64,000 nucleotides of DNA from Favolaschia claudopus (Eukaryota; Basidiomycota; Agaricomycetes; Agaricales; Mycenaceae): positions 1,488,001-1,552,000 of the forward strand of contig JAWWNJ010000040.1 in the NCBI GenBank assembly GCA_037176885.1, given 5' to 3'. Shown in pieces: positions 23,395-34,500 of the stretch; position 1 is the first letter of the stretch, and the number at the start of each line of letters is the position of its first letter. Made by a program: the position numbers and the translations under genes. The notes under the pieces were generated by a model, which saw only the letters and a program-made list of their open reading frames with translations, did no database searches and was not told where the DNA came from.

Positions 23395-23830
23395 TTGATC
23401 TCTAGTCAAACTCATGTCGAGATTGAGTTCAGACTTACCAAACTCAAAGCATTGAATAAGCAATTCAAGATTCCGACCGTCCGCAAGGCTCCACCAGTTG
23501 AAGTCGCTCGCCAAGCTATCATCGACAAGGTTGTGATGGATGTTACGCAACAGAATGGTCCGAATTATTTCAAAACTCTGCTTCAGCAGGAAGGCATCAT
23601 GGTTCCACGGTATGCTCACTTGAGTTTATATTTTCATGTTGAGATTCATGCTTGGTGAAGGGACACTATTCGCCAGATCATGCGAGAACACTTTCCGTTG
23701 GGATTTGAAAATCGATTTCCCGGTAACAAGAAATCACCCATACCTCTATCAGCACTCACGGTGACATTCGTCACGCATTTATACTGTCAGCCACAGGCTG
23801 CACTATGTCTGTGGACGGAATGAAAAAGTC
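23395..23830 (+). pseudogene. integrase-core (DDE) family fragment
   Basis: This matches the N-terminal part of a multicopy basidiomycete protein family with an integrase catalytic core. Exon 1 contains LTKLKALNKQFKIPTVRKAP and VTQQNGPNYFKTLLQQEGI. A 51-bp intron (23610-23660) joins VPR to DTIRQIMREHFPLGFENRFP. The frame then runs through unrelated residues. In another frame MSVDGM appears at about 23803-23822, where the family has the conserved VDGH around the first catalytic Asp. The catalytic core downstream is absent and A-rich sequence follows. A broken copy; no product expected. Confidence 0.65.
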
Positions 23831-24127
23831 GCGTTTTTTCAAAACGAAAAAAAAAAGAAAAAGAGGGGGAAAGAGAGGGAGACTACCTTGATTTATCTTG
23901 ACCTCCTCTGCAATGAATCTTGCGTTCTGAGGGGCTGAGACCACTGAAAACGGTGGTTTCTTGTTTTGATTTACTTTGGATGCCGCTCGTGTCACCAAAA
24001 TTCGCTGATTTCAAAACTACTAGCAGTTACCCGTGCTACGCTACGGTGTGACTCATCACGCAAATTACAGCCAGAGCAAGAAAAAGTTGTAGTCGTTACA
24101 GATTGAATATACATTATGTGATAAAGT

Positions 24128-25105
24128 TTAGTGTTTGTTACTGGAACCCGCTGCGCGACGACCGGTGGAAGACCCTTCACCCCGGTCTTCCGGCCCATTT
24201 GATACATTTAATGTGAGCTTGCGTTTCTTGGGGTTTGGCTCGGATGTGTCGCTAGGAGATGTTTGTTCTCCGAAAAAGCCAGTAAATTTGAGGCGCGCAG
24301 GAGTACCGTTGTTGACTGGAAAACAATGAGCTGTTGGGATTTGAAAAGAAAGATGAGAAACCTACCAATCTTAGTCGGACTCTCCTCAGCCTTCGGCGCC
24401 GTTGAAGAGGCATTGCCGAGGAATGTCACTTTCTCGATGTCAACAATGAAGTGCTTCACCGAGCGATCATCGTTCAACTCGAGCCCAGTGAGGAAGCCTT
24501 CCACCGAGACACTCTTTCCCTTCCCCGGAATGGGTTTGTACTTCTCCCACCTCGGCGTTGCGGGGAATACACAGTGAACCGGGAAGACGTTGTTTGGGGT
24601 CTTTGTCGCAGAAAGGTACTGCTCAGCTTTGATATCGAAAGTCGAATTTTCTTTGTCGATGTTGCTGGGAGCACCGCAGACGTGAACAGTAGCGTGGGTG
24701 CGGAGGTTCAGGCTGTCCGGGGGTCCAAGAGGAATGAGCTGAGAACATATTAGGGCGAAGAGATACAAAATACAAAAGAGAGCTAAATAAGACATACCGA
24801 GACAGCGTCTCCGAACCAATGATAGTCGAGAGGAGCAAGCTCCTGAGAGTACACCTCGAGAGTGGATGTGGTGCGTGCAGGCTGTAGACACCGATGTGGG
24901 TATATGAATGATTATCAGAAAGTTTTCTAACACACCTGGATAACCGCGCAATAGCATCCAACGTCGGCAAAGTCCTGATTGTCGGCATTGAAATAGCGAA
25001 GTGGGATCCTAGGTAGATTTGGCCGTCGAAGACCACAGTCTTGGTCTTGTCGATAACGCGGGGGTTTTCGAGGACGGCGAGGGCAAAGATAGAAGCAGAA
25101 GACAT
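24128..25105 (-). CDS. four-exon gene, possible OB-fold-like protein with a basic tail
   Basis: Exons are 25105-24936, 24881-24798, 24738-24366 and 24315-24128, with introns of 54, 59 and 50 bp. Conserved-looking stretches are LENPRVIDKTKTVVFDG, ADNQDFADVGCY, LEVYSQELAPLDYHWFGDAV, LIPLGPPDSLNLRTHATVHV, FPVHCVFPATPRWEKYKPIP, VEGFLTGLE and ARLKFTGFFGEQTS. The tail has PKKRKL, a likely nuclear localisation signal. From memory, similar multicopy genes occur in mushroom genomes; I infer a beta-rich, possibly single-strand-binding fold, but no catalytic motif supports this. The start frame and the frame needed at the exon 1 end differ by one base near 25015, so this copy may be frameshifted. It lies downstream of, and in the same orientation as, the Helitron gene, and could be its passenger. 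Confidence 0.5.
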
Positions 25106-25912
25106 GTTGTAGGAGTGTTGTTGTAGTTTGGAAGTTGGGTTTGAGACGGGAAAAGCGCTTGGGTTTTATAGAGGTCTGGAGAGATACGTCAGTGGATCCC
25201 AGTGTGGAGACGCGTGGAGACTTACGCTGTGCGCGGTCTGTACGCAAGAGCCCTGGGCGACCAAAACTTGTCATGTTACCGTTCCATTTTCCAAAGATCA
25301 CCTTACCGTGAATTGGAGCAGTGGAGTTGAGCACACGGAATGACGAAGAATGACGTTGAAGGCTGTCTTGACGTCAGAGTTGGGGCGCGTTAAAGGAACT
25401 GGTGTGAGGTCCAGATATCCGGAGAAAATGAACTTCGAAAAACAGTCCAATAATAACAGCGCTGGGCGGGAAGAAAGCCAGGTATGGAGTCGATGCCAGT
25501 TACGAAGCTTTAGGTTGACGAACTTCTAGACCGAAGTTGTTCAACGCGAACGCCCAAGAGTAGTACCCCGAACTTTGCCTCACAGTAGAATGAATAGACA
25601 CGTCCCTCCAGTAAAGGTAATCTCAAGCAGTTTCAATCTCTGAAATAGTTGTCTCAAATTGGTGAGTTTCAGGAGTGGCAGAAGCGCGGGTCGCCATTTC
25701 TGAGTTGTAGATGGACAGAGACGGAGGGATCAACACTGTAGACCTGTAAATGTAACAGAAGCAAACACGGTTCCTTAACCCTGCCTGCAGCCAGGGATAG
25801 TTAGAATCTCCATTCAGCCCACTATAGAAGGTAGTTTGGAAAGCAAAGTTCAGATTGAAATGTTCCATAGCAAGGGCAGAGTTGAGTGGAATATCTTTTG
25901 AAAAGGGCAACC
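25106..25912. other. spacer between the four-exon gene and the Helitron gene
   Basis: Probably contains the promoter and leader of the minus-strand gene ending at 24128. A minus frame at 25910-25623 and an overlapping plus frame from 25855 are unrecognised. A CTAG at 25913-25916 is a candidate Helitron 3' terminus, but the next base outward is not the expected T. Confidence 0.3.
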
Positions 25913-25958
25913 CTAGACGTTCGCAAACAGTGGCTACTCACGACGCACGTGGGCGCGT

Positions 25959-25987
25959 CGAAAACTGTCCACCGTGGACAGTTTTCG
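25959..25987. repeat. 29-bp palindrome downstream of the Helitron helicase
   Basis: Fourteen-base arms (CGAAAACTGTCCAC and its inverse) around one central base. It lies about 100 bp beyond the helicase stop codon, on the side where a Helitron 3' hairpin is expected, and a second small hairpin with GACGC/GCGTC stems adjoins it (25942-25959). It could be the rolling-circle termination hairpin. Confidence 0.5.
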
Positions 25988-26089
25988 GCGTGCAGATCAG
26001 GCGCTTGCCAGACTCAAAAGTCTTTCACGTTGAGTCTTACTCTCAAGCATTGCAAGCTGCATTCAATAGCAAGGGTAGAGAGAGATATA

Positions 26090-29000
26090 TTACATGTGCT
26101 GTAGTATTTGAGGGTACACAATATTCATGGTACGGTTCTGTGCAGTACGACGTGGTAGAAGAATTGTCACCCGATTGCGAGAAGTAGCTCGCGAAAGGGC
26201 GACATACAGCTGTCCATGGCTGAAAACAGGTGTACGGAGATCGATTCCAACATATTTTACGGATTGACCTTGCGCTTTGTTAATTGAAATTGCAAAGGCA
26301 AGGCGGAGGGGAAATTGAAGGCGGGACAGAATGAACGAAAAATCTGTCGTACCACCAGATGGTGTGAGAGTAATTCTGGGGATGAAAACCACCTCTCCGT
26401 TATGTTGACCACCCAAGATTTCGGCCTCGAGAACCCTACCAGACATACGACGGATCACCAACCGTGTTCCATTGCAAAGCCCCTGGGAAGGTGAGAGATT
26501 GCGGAGAAGAATGACTGGGCAACCAGATTTGAGCGAAAGCTCTCCAGGTGGTAGTCCAGATGCATCCAATGACCGCAGATACTCAACCGGCATCCCATCG
26601 TTCATCGTCGGGTCATCCGCACCTGCCTCAGTGACAATATTGTCAGCACTGATGAAGGTTTGAGTCTCCCCAGTCATACGGGAGAGGACATTGCTGTTGA
26701 GGCCATCGACGTCGCTGTTCCGGGCTGCCAGTATGGAGCGTTCCGCAAAGTAGTTGGGTGGCGGAGTTGGACCGTCGATGCCAGGGAAAACAGAATCTAT
26801 CAATCTCTCGTCATCTCTGCACACCACATCCTGCGGAAGCTCGACGGTCCCATCCTCCCGGTTGGCTCTTCCCGTTCCTACATCCAATAGCCAGTCCGCA
26901 AACTGAGCTTCCTCCGGGCCGACATCGAGGCGCATGTTTTGTGTCAATGTGAGCATCTCGACATGCTGCCAGAGATGTGAACGAAAGATTGACGCGTCCA
27001 CAATTTCCTCCTGAGTACCTTTCCGAACGACAGGCAGGATCTGCTTTGGATCACCGCCCAACACCCAAGTGATCCCACCGAAAGGTTTGTCGACGCCCAG
27101 CAAGTCTCGCAAAGTCCTGTCAACGGCTTCATGGCATTTGCGATCATGCATGGGAGCCTCGTCCCAGATCCCAAGCTTAGTCGCTCGCATAAGCCCTGCC
27201 CGAAGACTCTCCTTGGGGATATTACACGTAGATTCGGCATTCAGACCATCAATCGGAATCTTGAAGACAGAGTGGGCTGTTCTTCCTCCACGCAAGAGTA
27301 AAGCAGCAATTCCGGAAGACGCGACGCAGACGACTACACAGAACTTGGCGCGGAAGTGATGTGCGAGGGTGTTGTAGACAAAGGTCTTGCCGGTGCCGCC
27401 AGCTCCGCTGAGGAAAAAAACCTTTCCCAACTTTTCTTCCACCGATTCGACGACTTTGTTGAATGCATGCTGCTGCTCAGGATTCATACGCGCAACATTG
27501 GCCTCCGCTTGCGCGCGCTCGTCGGCCTGGTTGTAGTCCAGCTGCTCAGCGATCAAGGGATTGTCCCCAACAACACTCCAGTCGCGTTCGGGGACGGGCA
27601 ACTCGAAATCTCCCAACGAACGGCTCGATTCCTGGAGGATGGCATTGAGCAGGAACAGGCCGTAGTCGTATATGTCGGCATCGGTGAGATTCTCGACACC
27701 CATTCGCCGCAAACGGCGATCAAGATCGTCACAGATATGGGCGCGGAACTCCTCCCAGAGCTTGCGCGGATCCGTCGGGTTACAGAAAAGTAGAAGTGTT
27801 GCGAAGAGGTGTCGGAGACGTGTACCGGTTTGCATCTCCGCTGCCTCAGAGAGACAGAGGCGCCACTCGCCGTCGTCTTGGAGTAAGCCCCGAGCGAGAC
27901 AAACCTGGCGGTAGGAGTCATATCTCACACCTATATTAACAAAGGAATTTGTTGCTGCGGGTACTTTAGGTGAGTGGAAACCCTGCTCACCTTCATAGCG
28001 ATACAGGTCTTCATGAGATCGCGGACCCTTGACAATTGAGAGGAGAGTTCGAAGATAGAATCTCTTATGAGGATGGCGGAGAAACACCAGAAGGTGCATG
28101 TGGGGAAGACCGCGCTTTTGGAACTCAATGGTGTATACGAAGGCCGCGCACTCCCCAAAGATACCATATTTGTAGATCTCCTTGATGATCGCTTTCTTCT
28201 TGAGCTCGAAGACACGCGCAACCAAATCAGGTCGATCGTAAGACGATTGACCAGGAAGAAGGGCACGGGTGACTTCGCTCCATTGAGGATTGGCCGTAAC
28301 AGTAATGAAAAGATCAACCTTTAAGTGCATGCATGATCAGCAAAGAAAGGGAGCAGTGGAAGTCGAGATCCTTACCTTGCGAAAGTACCGAGCGATTGCC
28401 ATGGCGTCTTGGTACCGCTGCTGCATGTGTCGAGGACCCCCAATGTAAGAAGAGGGAAGGATGAAACGACGGCCAAGTTCATCCAGATCCACCGCATCGT
28501 CGCGGTTGGAGATGGCATCTTCCAGTCCGCTGTACAGGGATGCACGGAGCTTTTTCTGGTTCTGACGAAAGTAGTTGAGTCGGTTTTGGTCGATGGATGC
28601 AAAGGCATCGACCATATATTGTTGAAGAAGCCTGCCACCGCGTAGTACTGTGGAGAATTCCCGTTCACGGTCAAATAGCCGGAAGGCGTAGTAACGGGTC
28701 TGGGTGAGGCTCCCAGGTCTCTCCTTGTCTGGCTCGTCAAGAACCAACTTCGCATGCCAACCGTGTTCGCCGTGCGGGAAGAGGAGAACAAAATATAAGG
28801 GAGTGTACGCAGGGTGGAGGTCGGAGATGCGTTGCATGGGGGCGTCTCCGGAATTCCGGTTATGTAGGACAATATCGCGCCGAACGATGTTGGGATTTTC
28901 CGTTCCCGAATCGTCGCCAGGCAGGATAACTGCTACCTCCTCGGCAGTGGGTAGGTTATAGCGACGACGGTCATTCCCAGGGATGACTCGAAGTCGCACC

Positions 29001-30321
29001 TCGGCGTCGTGAACATCATGGTCCTGGAGAATTTCATAGGCTTGCTTGTAGATAGCGGCGTAGGGGTGGGAAGTGGTGAGGAGAGTCTGTAGACTTTGCA
29101 TGGTGTCACGGCGCAGATTGCTGTTTCTGTTCATGCGCTGTTGTAGTGCGACACTTGGATCATACATGTAGAGCTGAGAATAAGAAGGTGCGGTACCCTC
29201 TGGGGCGGTGAGAGCGCCGGAAAGATGATACAAATTTCCGAGTATACGGAAGACCCATGCATGGGGGCCGTACCTGTTGACACGCTTGTCGTCGTTGACG
29301 CCGAGGGAGGTGAACGCCAATGCCGCGTTATATTGGGTGATGTGTTCCCGAAAGTCCACAGCCTGTGCATCATTCCCAACGAAGAAACGATGCAGAGGCT
29401 CCGGCGGCTCTTCAAGTCGCTGTAAGGCGACCTTGCCATGATTGCAGCACATCCCATATGGCGAACGGGAATTCTTCGGGGGGTGTACGACTTGCTCGGC
29501 GACCCAATGAAGTGCTCCGCATGCGGGACAGCGGTCGTTCATGTAACCGAGGTCATGGCGAGATGGCGGGTCCTGATAATCCTTGCGCGCCGCTAAAAAC
29601 AACTCGTCGCGGGTAGTCCGACGATTATCTTCATTGTGCACAATCAGCTGAGGAAATAATCTAAACATCATGTACACGTACTTTGTGGCCGTGCGGGATT
29701 AGCATTTTGATTGTGTTGGCGTGTACGATTGCCTGCTTGGGCTTGTGCAAACTTAGCGACATGAGACACCGACTACAAAGAGATGACTCACCACCAGCGG
29801 CGGCACTCTGTTGTGTTGCAGGTGGGGTAGGGAGACCATTGTGGATGGCCTGGAGAGCGAGACTTTCAAGCCTCTTGAACTGAAAGAACAAAGTCAACTC
29901 ACCTGTAATACTCGAGAATTCCGCGCAGTCGGCGGAGGATCTGTGGAGCAAAAAAGTATGTTAGAAGTAAATCCCGAGGAGTATTGAGTTGTAGCGCACC
30001 GACATCCATTCTCGCAGCCTTCTCGGCACGCTCCCGCTCCCTCCTTGCTCTCTGTGCCAACGATCTGTTGGAAGAGGCTTGCGGTGGAGGCGCCGGACGG
30101 TTTTCCCGGGCTCTTTGGTGCCTTCTGATTTGACCGAGAGAACGGGCGCTTGGAGCGGCGGCGGAATTTGGGGGCGGCATATTTTCATCGTGCTGAGCAG
30201 GTACGCGTCTGCGGCGGGGGCTGCCTTCATTGATTTCGCGTAAGTCGCGTTGAATCTGTCGTTGTTGTTGTTGATGCCTTTGCGGCGTTGTCGGAGGAGT
30301 TAATAAGTTCCTAGGAATCAT
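26090..30321 (-). pseudogene. Helitron Rep/PIF1-type helicase, internally deleted
   Basis: Helitrons move by rolling-circle replication using a Rep nuclease fused to a PIF1-like helicase. Exon 1 starts at ATG 30321 (MIPRNLLTPP, then Gln/Arg-rich) and ends near 30000; exon 2 starts at 29940. The main exon carries a CPACGALHW zinc-binding motif and ends at 28376. A 57-bp intron (28375-28319) joins RYFRK to VDLFITVTANPQW. The HUH-type motif GLPHMHLLVFL lies at about 28110-28080. A further in-frame intron is at 27990-27931. Helicase motifs follow: GAGGTGKT (27410-27383), WDEAPM, LGGDPKQILPV, and the C-terminal INKAQGQSVKYVGIDL with LYVALSRATSR. Directly after HUH the frame jumps to KRFYLRTLLSIVKGP, which in the family lies hundreds of residues later, so the Rep part with the catalytic tyrosines appears deleted in frame. 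The helicase itself looks intact. Confidence 0.85.
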
Positions 30322-30579
30322 GAGTCTACACACTGAGGCGGGCGAGAATTGAGTGCACATTTTCGGCTAAACGGTTAGAATGAAGAGCACGGAGAAAAGG
30401 TTTAGAGATCACACGGAAAGGTTACAGCTATTTTGGAAACGATAGACATTTTCGATTTTCGAGCTGAGTTCGGCAACTCCCGGCAGACCTGTCATATAAT
30501 TATTTTTAGCTACAGCTCAGCTCCATCATGACGACGAGCGTTCCCCGCCAATACACAGTATACTCTCCTCACTCTCACC

Positions 30580-31762
30580 ATGATACGACGAGGAAACCGC
30601 CGCCACATACCTAAGGAGCAGAAACAGCTCATCACCACAATGTCGGCCCATATGTCTGTCCCAGACATTGCTGCAGCTACCGACATCAGCGAGCGAACCA
30701 TATACCGCATCATCCGAACGTGGCGGACCACTGGGGACCACGTCCGAATTCCTCTGCAGCTTGGACGACCCCGCATTCTTACATCTTTTGATGTCGCGGT
30801 CTGTGGTCTTCTCAATACCCTTCGTATTTGACCCTTTGAGAAGTATCTTGAGGGTCTTGTTGCGAGAACCCCCGACATCTATCTTTTCGAGCTACAGGAA
30901 TGTTTGTACGAAGCCACGGGACTTGACGTCGCTAAAACCACCATCCGTGACGCCCTTTTGCGAATGGGTTATGTTCGGGTTCATGTAAGTAAAATTGCTA
31001 AGAGTTTCGTGCCGCTGACATGGGTATATCCTTAGATATCTCGAACTGCACTCGAAGCTGAGGAAAACAAACGGCTTGGGTTTCAATGTGAAGTTGGACA
31101 ACACCCACCTCGAAGATTTGTTTTCCTAGACGACGCAGCTTGCAATCGACATACAACGCGGCGGCAGATGGCATGGGCCCCCATTGGAATGCGAGCGCGG
31201 CGGCATGATTTTTTTGTCCGAGGCATCCGGTATGTGTTTCTGCTCTTGTCAGCGCTACGTGCCTGCTGATATGTATAGTTATTCTGTTCTTCCGGCAATT
31301 TGCCTCGATGGCATACTTCACTTTGATGTGTTGACTCGATCCTGGACCGCCGTAGAGTTCCGCAACTATCTCGATGTTCTCCTTGACCGCATGAATCCCT
31401 TTCCACAGGACAACTCTGTTCTCGTCATGGACAACGCAAGTGTTCATCATTTTGATGGGATTCGTGAGATGGTCGAGGGACGGTGCGTAGGATATATCCT
31501 CTTGATTGCCAACCAACTGAATTTGATCTACAGCGGGCGTCGACTCATTTATTTGTCACCATACTCTCCCGACTTCAATCCATGCGAAGAAGGGTTTTCA
31601 TGCATGAAATATTGGATCCGCCGCAACCGGGACGATGTTCTCAGCTCAATGGAAGGGCGTGATGGTTGCGACCCCATCGCAACTCTGTGGGAAGCTGCTC
31701 ATGAGACGATGACCCCAGAGAACATCGAAGGGTGGTTCAGGGATTGCGGATATGTTGTATAG
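30580..31762 (+). CDS. DDE transposase (Tc1/mariner-like, DDE_3 type), intact copy
   Basis: Exons are 30580-30798, 30844-30984, 31036-31229, 31279-31482 and 31534-31762; introns are 45-51 bp with GT-AG borders. Exon 1 encodes a helix-turn-helix (MSVPDIAAATDISERTIYRI) ending GRPRILTSFDVA. Exon 2 continues YLEGLVARTPDIYLFELQEC. The catalytic triad is visible: Asp in FVFLDDAACNRH, Asp in VLVMDNASVHH, and Glu in YSPDFNPCEEGFS. These are the hallmarks of a cut-and-paste transposase that binds the element ends and inserts with a 2-bp duplication. No stop or frameshift is seen once introns are removed. The 45-bp first intron is required because the unspliced frame hits a stop at 30829. Confidence 0.88.
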
Positions 31763-31914
31763 GTTGTTGTACCGGTAGTTGTGTCAATACACGAGTAGGA
31801 CGGCAAGACATTATATGAACAAGTAGTACGAGTATACAAATATACAGAAAACTAGTAGAGATACAGTATCTACAGGTTATAGAGGCGGCGATAACATACA
31901 CAGCGTGAAATAAA

Positions 31915-33394
31915 TTAGTTCTCCTTGTCGCTTTCGTTCTCCACAACCCTAGCCCGCTTCTTCCCCTTGCGTTTCTTCGCGGCGGCGACCATCTTACTTG
32001 CCTTGCGCACGAAGTTACCCACGGCACCGGCTGCCATCCCAACGTCGGTTTTGTAGAACTTGGTATCGAAGTCGGCAATGCTGTTGGCATAGACAATGCC
32101 TTGTTCCCCCAGGCTCTCAGCATATTGGAAGTATTTGAGAGCGGGGTACTTTTCATCGAGAGCGCGCAGCACGTCGGAGACAAGGAGGACGTCCTCGTCT
32201 TCATCAGATTCATCTGATGACTCGTCCTCACGTCGACGTTTGACGCTATTGGCATCGCGAAGGACAGTATCGGCGGACTCGGAGTTGCCAAGATGGACGT
32301 GGATGGGGGGCATGGTAGTTTGTCCGCGGTTACGACTACGCTCCTCGCGAGCACGGCCACGCTCTGCAAGCTCGTCAAGCTTGAGGATTTTGGGAGGATG
32401 TTCTAGATCCGCGGTGCCATCATGCTGAAGACGAAAGTCAGCAATGCAAAAGAGAAGCAGAAATTGCATGTCACGCACCATGTAGCGAGCCCACAGATTA
32501 ATAACATCTATTCCAATCTCGACGTGCTTGCCTGGGTACTTAGATTTCGGGCCCATCACGTAGCACCACCGATTTTTGCCAGGATGTTCCGCGCACTTGA
32601 GATGGTTTTGAATCTGCTGTAGCTCGGTGGCGGTAACAGCGGTCTCGGGGGGTTTTTCGGCCTGTTTTGTCGTCTTTCCATCAGGCTGCACCTCCTGAAA
32701 AGAGTCAAAAGACAGTGTGCTCAACACCGAAGAACCCATAGATAACGGATGACTTACCAGGTTAACCACTTCCATTATCACCTCTTTCTGACGACGTGTG
32801 CTCCTCTGGAGCTTGAGAAGCTGCTGGAAGGCGTCGCGAACATCGTCCTCGGATGACAGACGGTGATATGGATCCTTGCGACGCTCCTGAGACTCTTTCC
32901 ATCCCAACGTCGCAGATGTGGGGTCGACATTCATCTGAGCTGTGATCCGGGATAGAAAGTCGCCGGCAGGAATGTCAGAGGGGAGGACGAGGGTTGTGGT
33001 AACCGTGGCGCGCTTCTTTCCGTTTCCTGGCTCGCCATAGATAGGGACTTTGACTGTGATGAAGGTACCGCGGTCTGGAAGTTTATTAGTAGCCTGCAGA
33101 ATGCGCAAATGGCTGTAACACACCTGCAGTTTGACTGGGAGCTGTAGTGGATGGCAACTGAGATTGGCGAGCTTCGACAATGTGAGGAGGGAACGGAGGA
33201 AGCTGGTATTGATGATAAGACGGATCTTCATCGCTAGGATCATCGTCGTCGCCCCCAGGCTGCTCGTAGTCGCGGGTGTGGTCAAACATGCCATTGTCGA
33301 GAGAGGCCTGTAATTGGGCCACTGCGAGCTGTCGTCCAGTGAGAGCGGGGGGAGGGCCGACGCCAAGAAGATATGGTGCAATAGTGTTTTGCAT
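31915..33394 (-). CDS. unrecognised accessory protein of the 3.2-kb transposon (copy 1)
   Basis: Exons are 33394-33124, 33074-32758, 32694-32479 and 32424-31915, giving about 437 residues with all frames open. The N-terminus is acidic (GGDDDDPSDEDPS). A central block has VKVPIYGEPGNGKKRATVTT and LGWKESQERRKDPYHRLSSE. A Cys/His-containing part reads LKCAEHPGKNRWCYVMGPKS. A second acidic run is SSDESDEDEDVLL, and the C-terminus is strongly basic (KKRKGKKRARVVENESDKEN), suggesting nuclear or DNA-associated function. I do not recognise the family. It is convergent with the transposase inside the same inverted ends, is conserved in copy 2, and a relative element has a gene in the same place. I infer an accessory or regulatory role in transposition. 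Confidence 0.8.
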
Positions 33395-33661
33395 GGTGTC
33401 AAAACCGGTCGAAAAGTAGAATAGTTGGGCGCCTTGGACTCGTTGAGCGAGGATATATAGCGCAGCATATGCTCCACACGATCGTCAGCCTACTCGTCAT
33501 GACTGTAAGTCTCCAGTGACGGTGTAACTGTACTAGGTGGTCGTTGTTGAGGAGGTATTAGCAGAAAAGGTTATTCTAAATTTGGCACGACATAGTTACG
33601 ACCTCTCGGCCCGAACTCAGCTAAAAAATCGAGACTGTCTATCGTTTCCGAAATAGCTGTA

Positions 33662-33937
33662 AGAAAACAGGTTTATTGAAGGCGAGACTACGGTGTTACA
33701 GCTACATTGAGAGTGGGGCGTGTGGAGCGATGTGGAGCGGAGGTTGCAAGACGCGAGAGACAGCAGCGGAGTTGTGGTTTGTTGTTTGGCTGCGGACAGA
33801 TGACGTGAGTGGGGCGTTCGGGTGGTCCCGGAACCCACTTGATTGACGTTTGTCCAGAGTCAACCTTCGATTGTAATATAGATGTCTTGAGCCAAACTAA
33901 GTAACGGTAAGCCACAGCGAATGGTTTTCAAAATCTT
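33662..33937. other. spacer between the two transposon insertions
   Basis: A 276-bp stretch, probably once continuous with the Helitron leader on its left. Minus-strand reading gives a short open frame with no recognisable domain. Confidence 0.35.
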
Positions 33938-34163
33938 TACAGCTGTTTCGGAAAAAGAATACGGGTTTCGGCATTTCTTTCGCTTCGTTTTTTTGTCTAT
34001 AGTTGTTTGGCGTTGCGTCCCTTTCTGCTCCACCCACCCCACTTCACTGGCGTCATTTGTGTTGAACACGGTGTTGTGACTCCACAAGCTCCACATCCAA
34101 TGCGCGTATTTAGAAGGCAAAAACTCAACCTCCAACATTGCGCTTCCATGGAAAATATCCGTC

Positions 34164-34500
34164 ATGCAACCCACCTCGAATCAGTCTTCTTCGCACTACC
34201 GCGAGAACACCCGACAACAAGATGGCTGGACTGTCCTTGCCTCTGAACCTCAGCAGCGCGCTGCTACAGAGGCCCCTCCCCCATACACAGCCGAAGCCCC
34301 TCCTCAGGCTGCTGCACCGGCGGCAGATCCCGCTCCGGAGAGATATCCGGGTCAGTTATCCGCCATATTTTTCGTTATCTTGATTGTTTGCTGACTGCTC
34401 GACAGGAGTGCAGCTCGCATTTTCTGTTCCCACCAACAGCGATATCATTGGCGCGACCCCCCTCATGCGAACCATTCACTTTGCCCGCAACGTCCCCTGA
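34164..34500 (+). pseudogene. 5' part of accessory gene in the deleted element
   Basis: ATG at 34164 opens MQPTSNQSSSHYRENTRQQD followed by a Pro/Ala-rich stretch. A 55-bp intron (34351-34405) leads to VQLAFSVPTNSDIIGATPLM, stopping at 34498-34500. Position, orientation and exon layout parallel the accessory gene of the 3.2-kb copies, but sequence likeness is low (both start with MQ and a short low-complexity exon). The 3' part is absent. Confidence 0.5.

Larger units (their letters stand above)
30425..33659. mobile_element. 3.2-kb two-gene DNA transposon, copy 1
   Basis: Both ends begin CAGCTATTTYGGAAACGATA with about 50 bp of imperfect inverted match. TA at 30423-30424 and 33660-33661 is the target duplication. 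The left gene is a DDE transposase on plus; the right gene is an unrecognised protein on minus. They converge near 31.8 kb with about 150 bp between stop codons. All splice junctions and frames look intact, so this copy could be active. It lies about 100 bp upstream of the Helitron start codon, probably inside that element's leader. Confidence 0.9.

Noticed and set aside
26472..27914. plus-strand frames opposite the Helitron helicase
   Set aside because: They are complements of a clearly conserved helicase coding sequence.
32096..32428. plus-strand Ser/Arg-rich frame opposite the accessory gene
   Set aside because: It is the complement of the acidic and repetitive coding sequence of the minus-strand gene.
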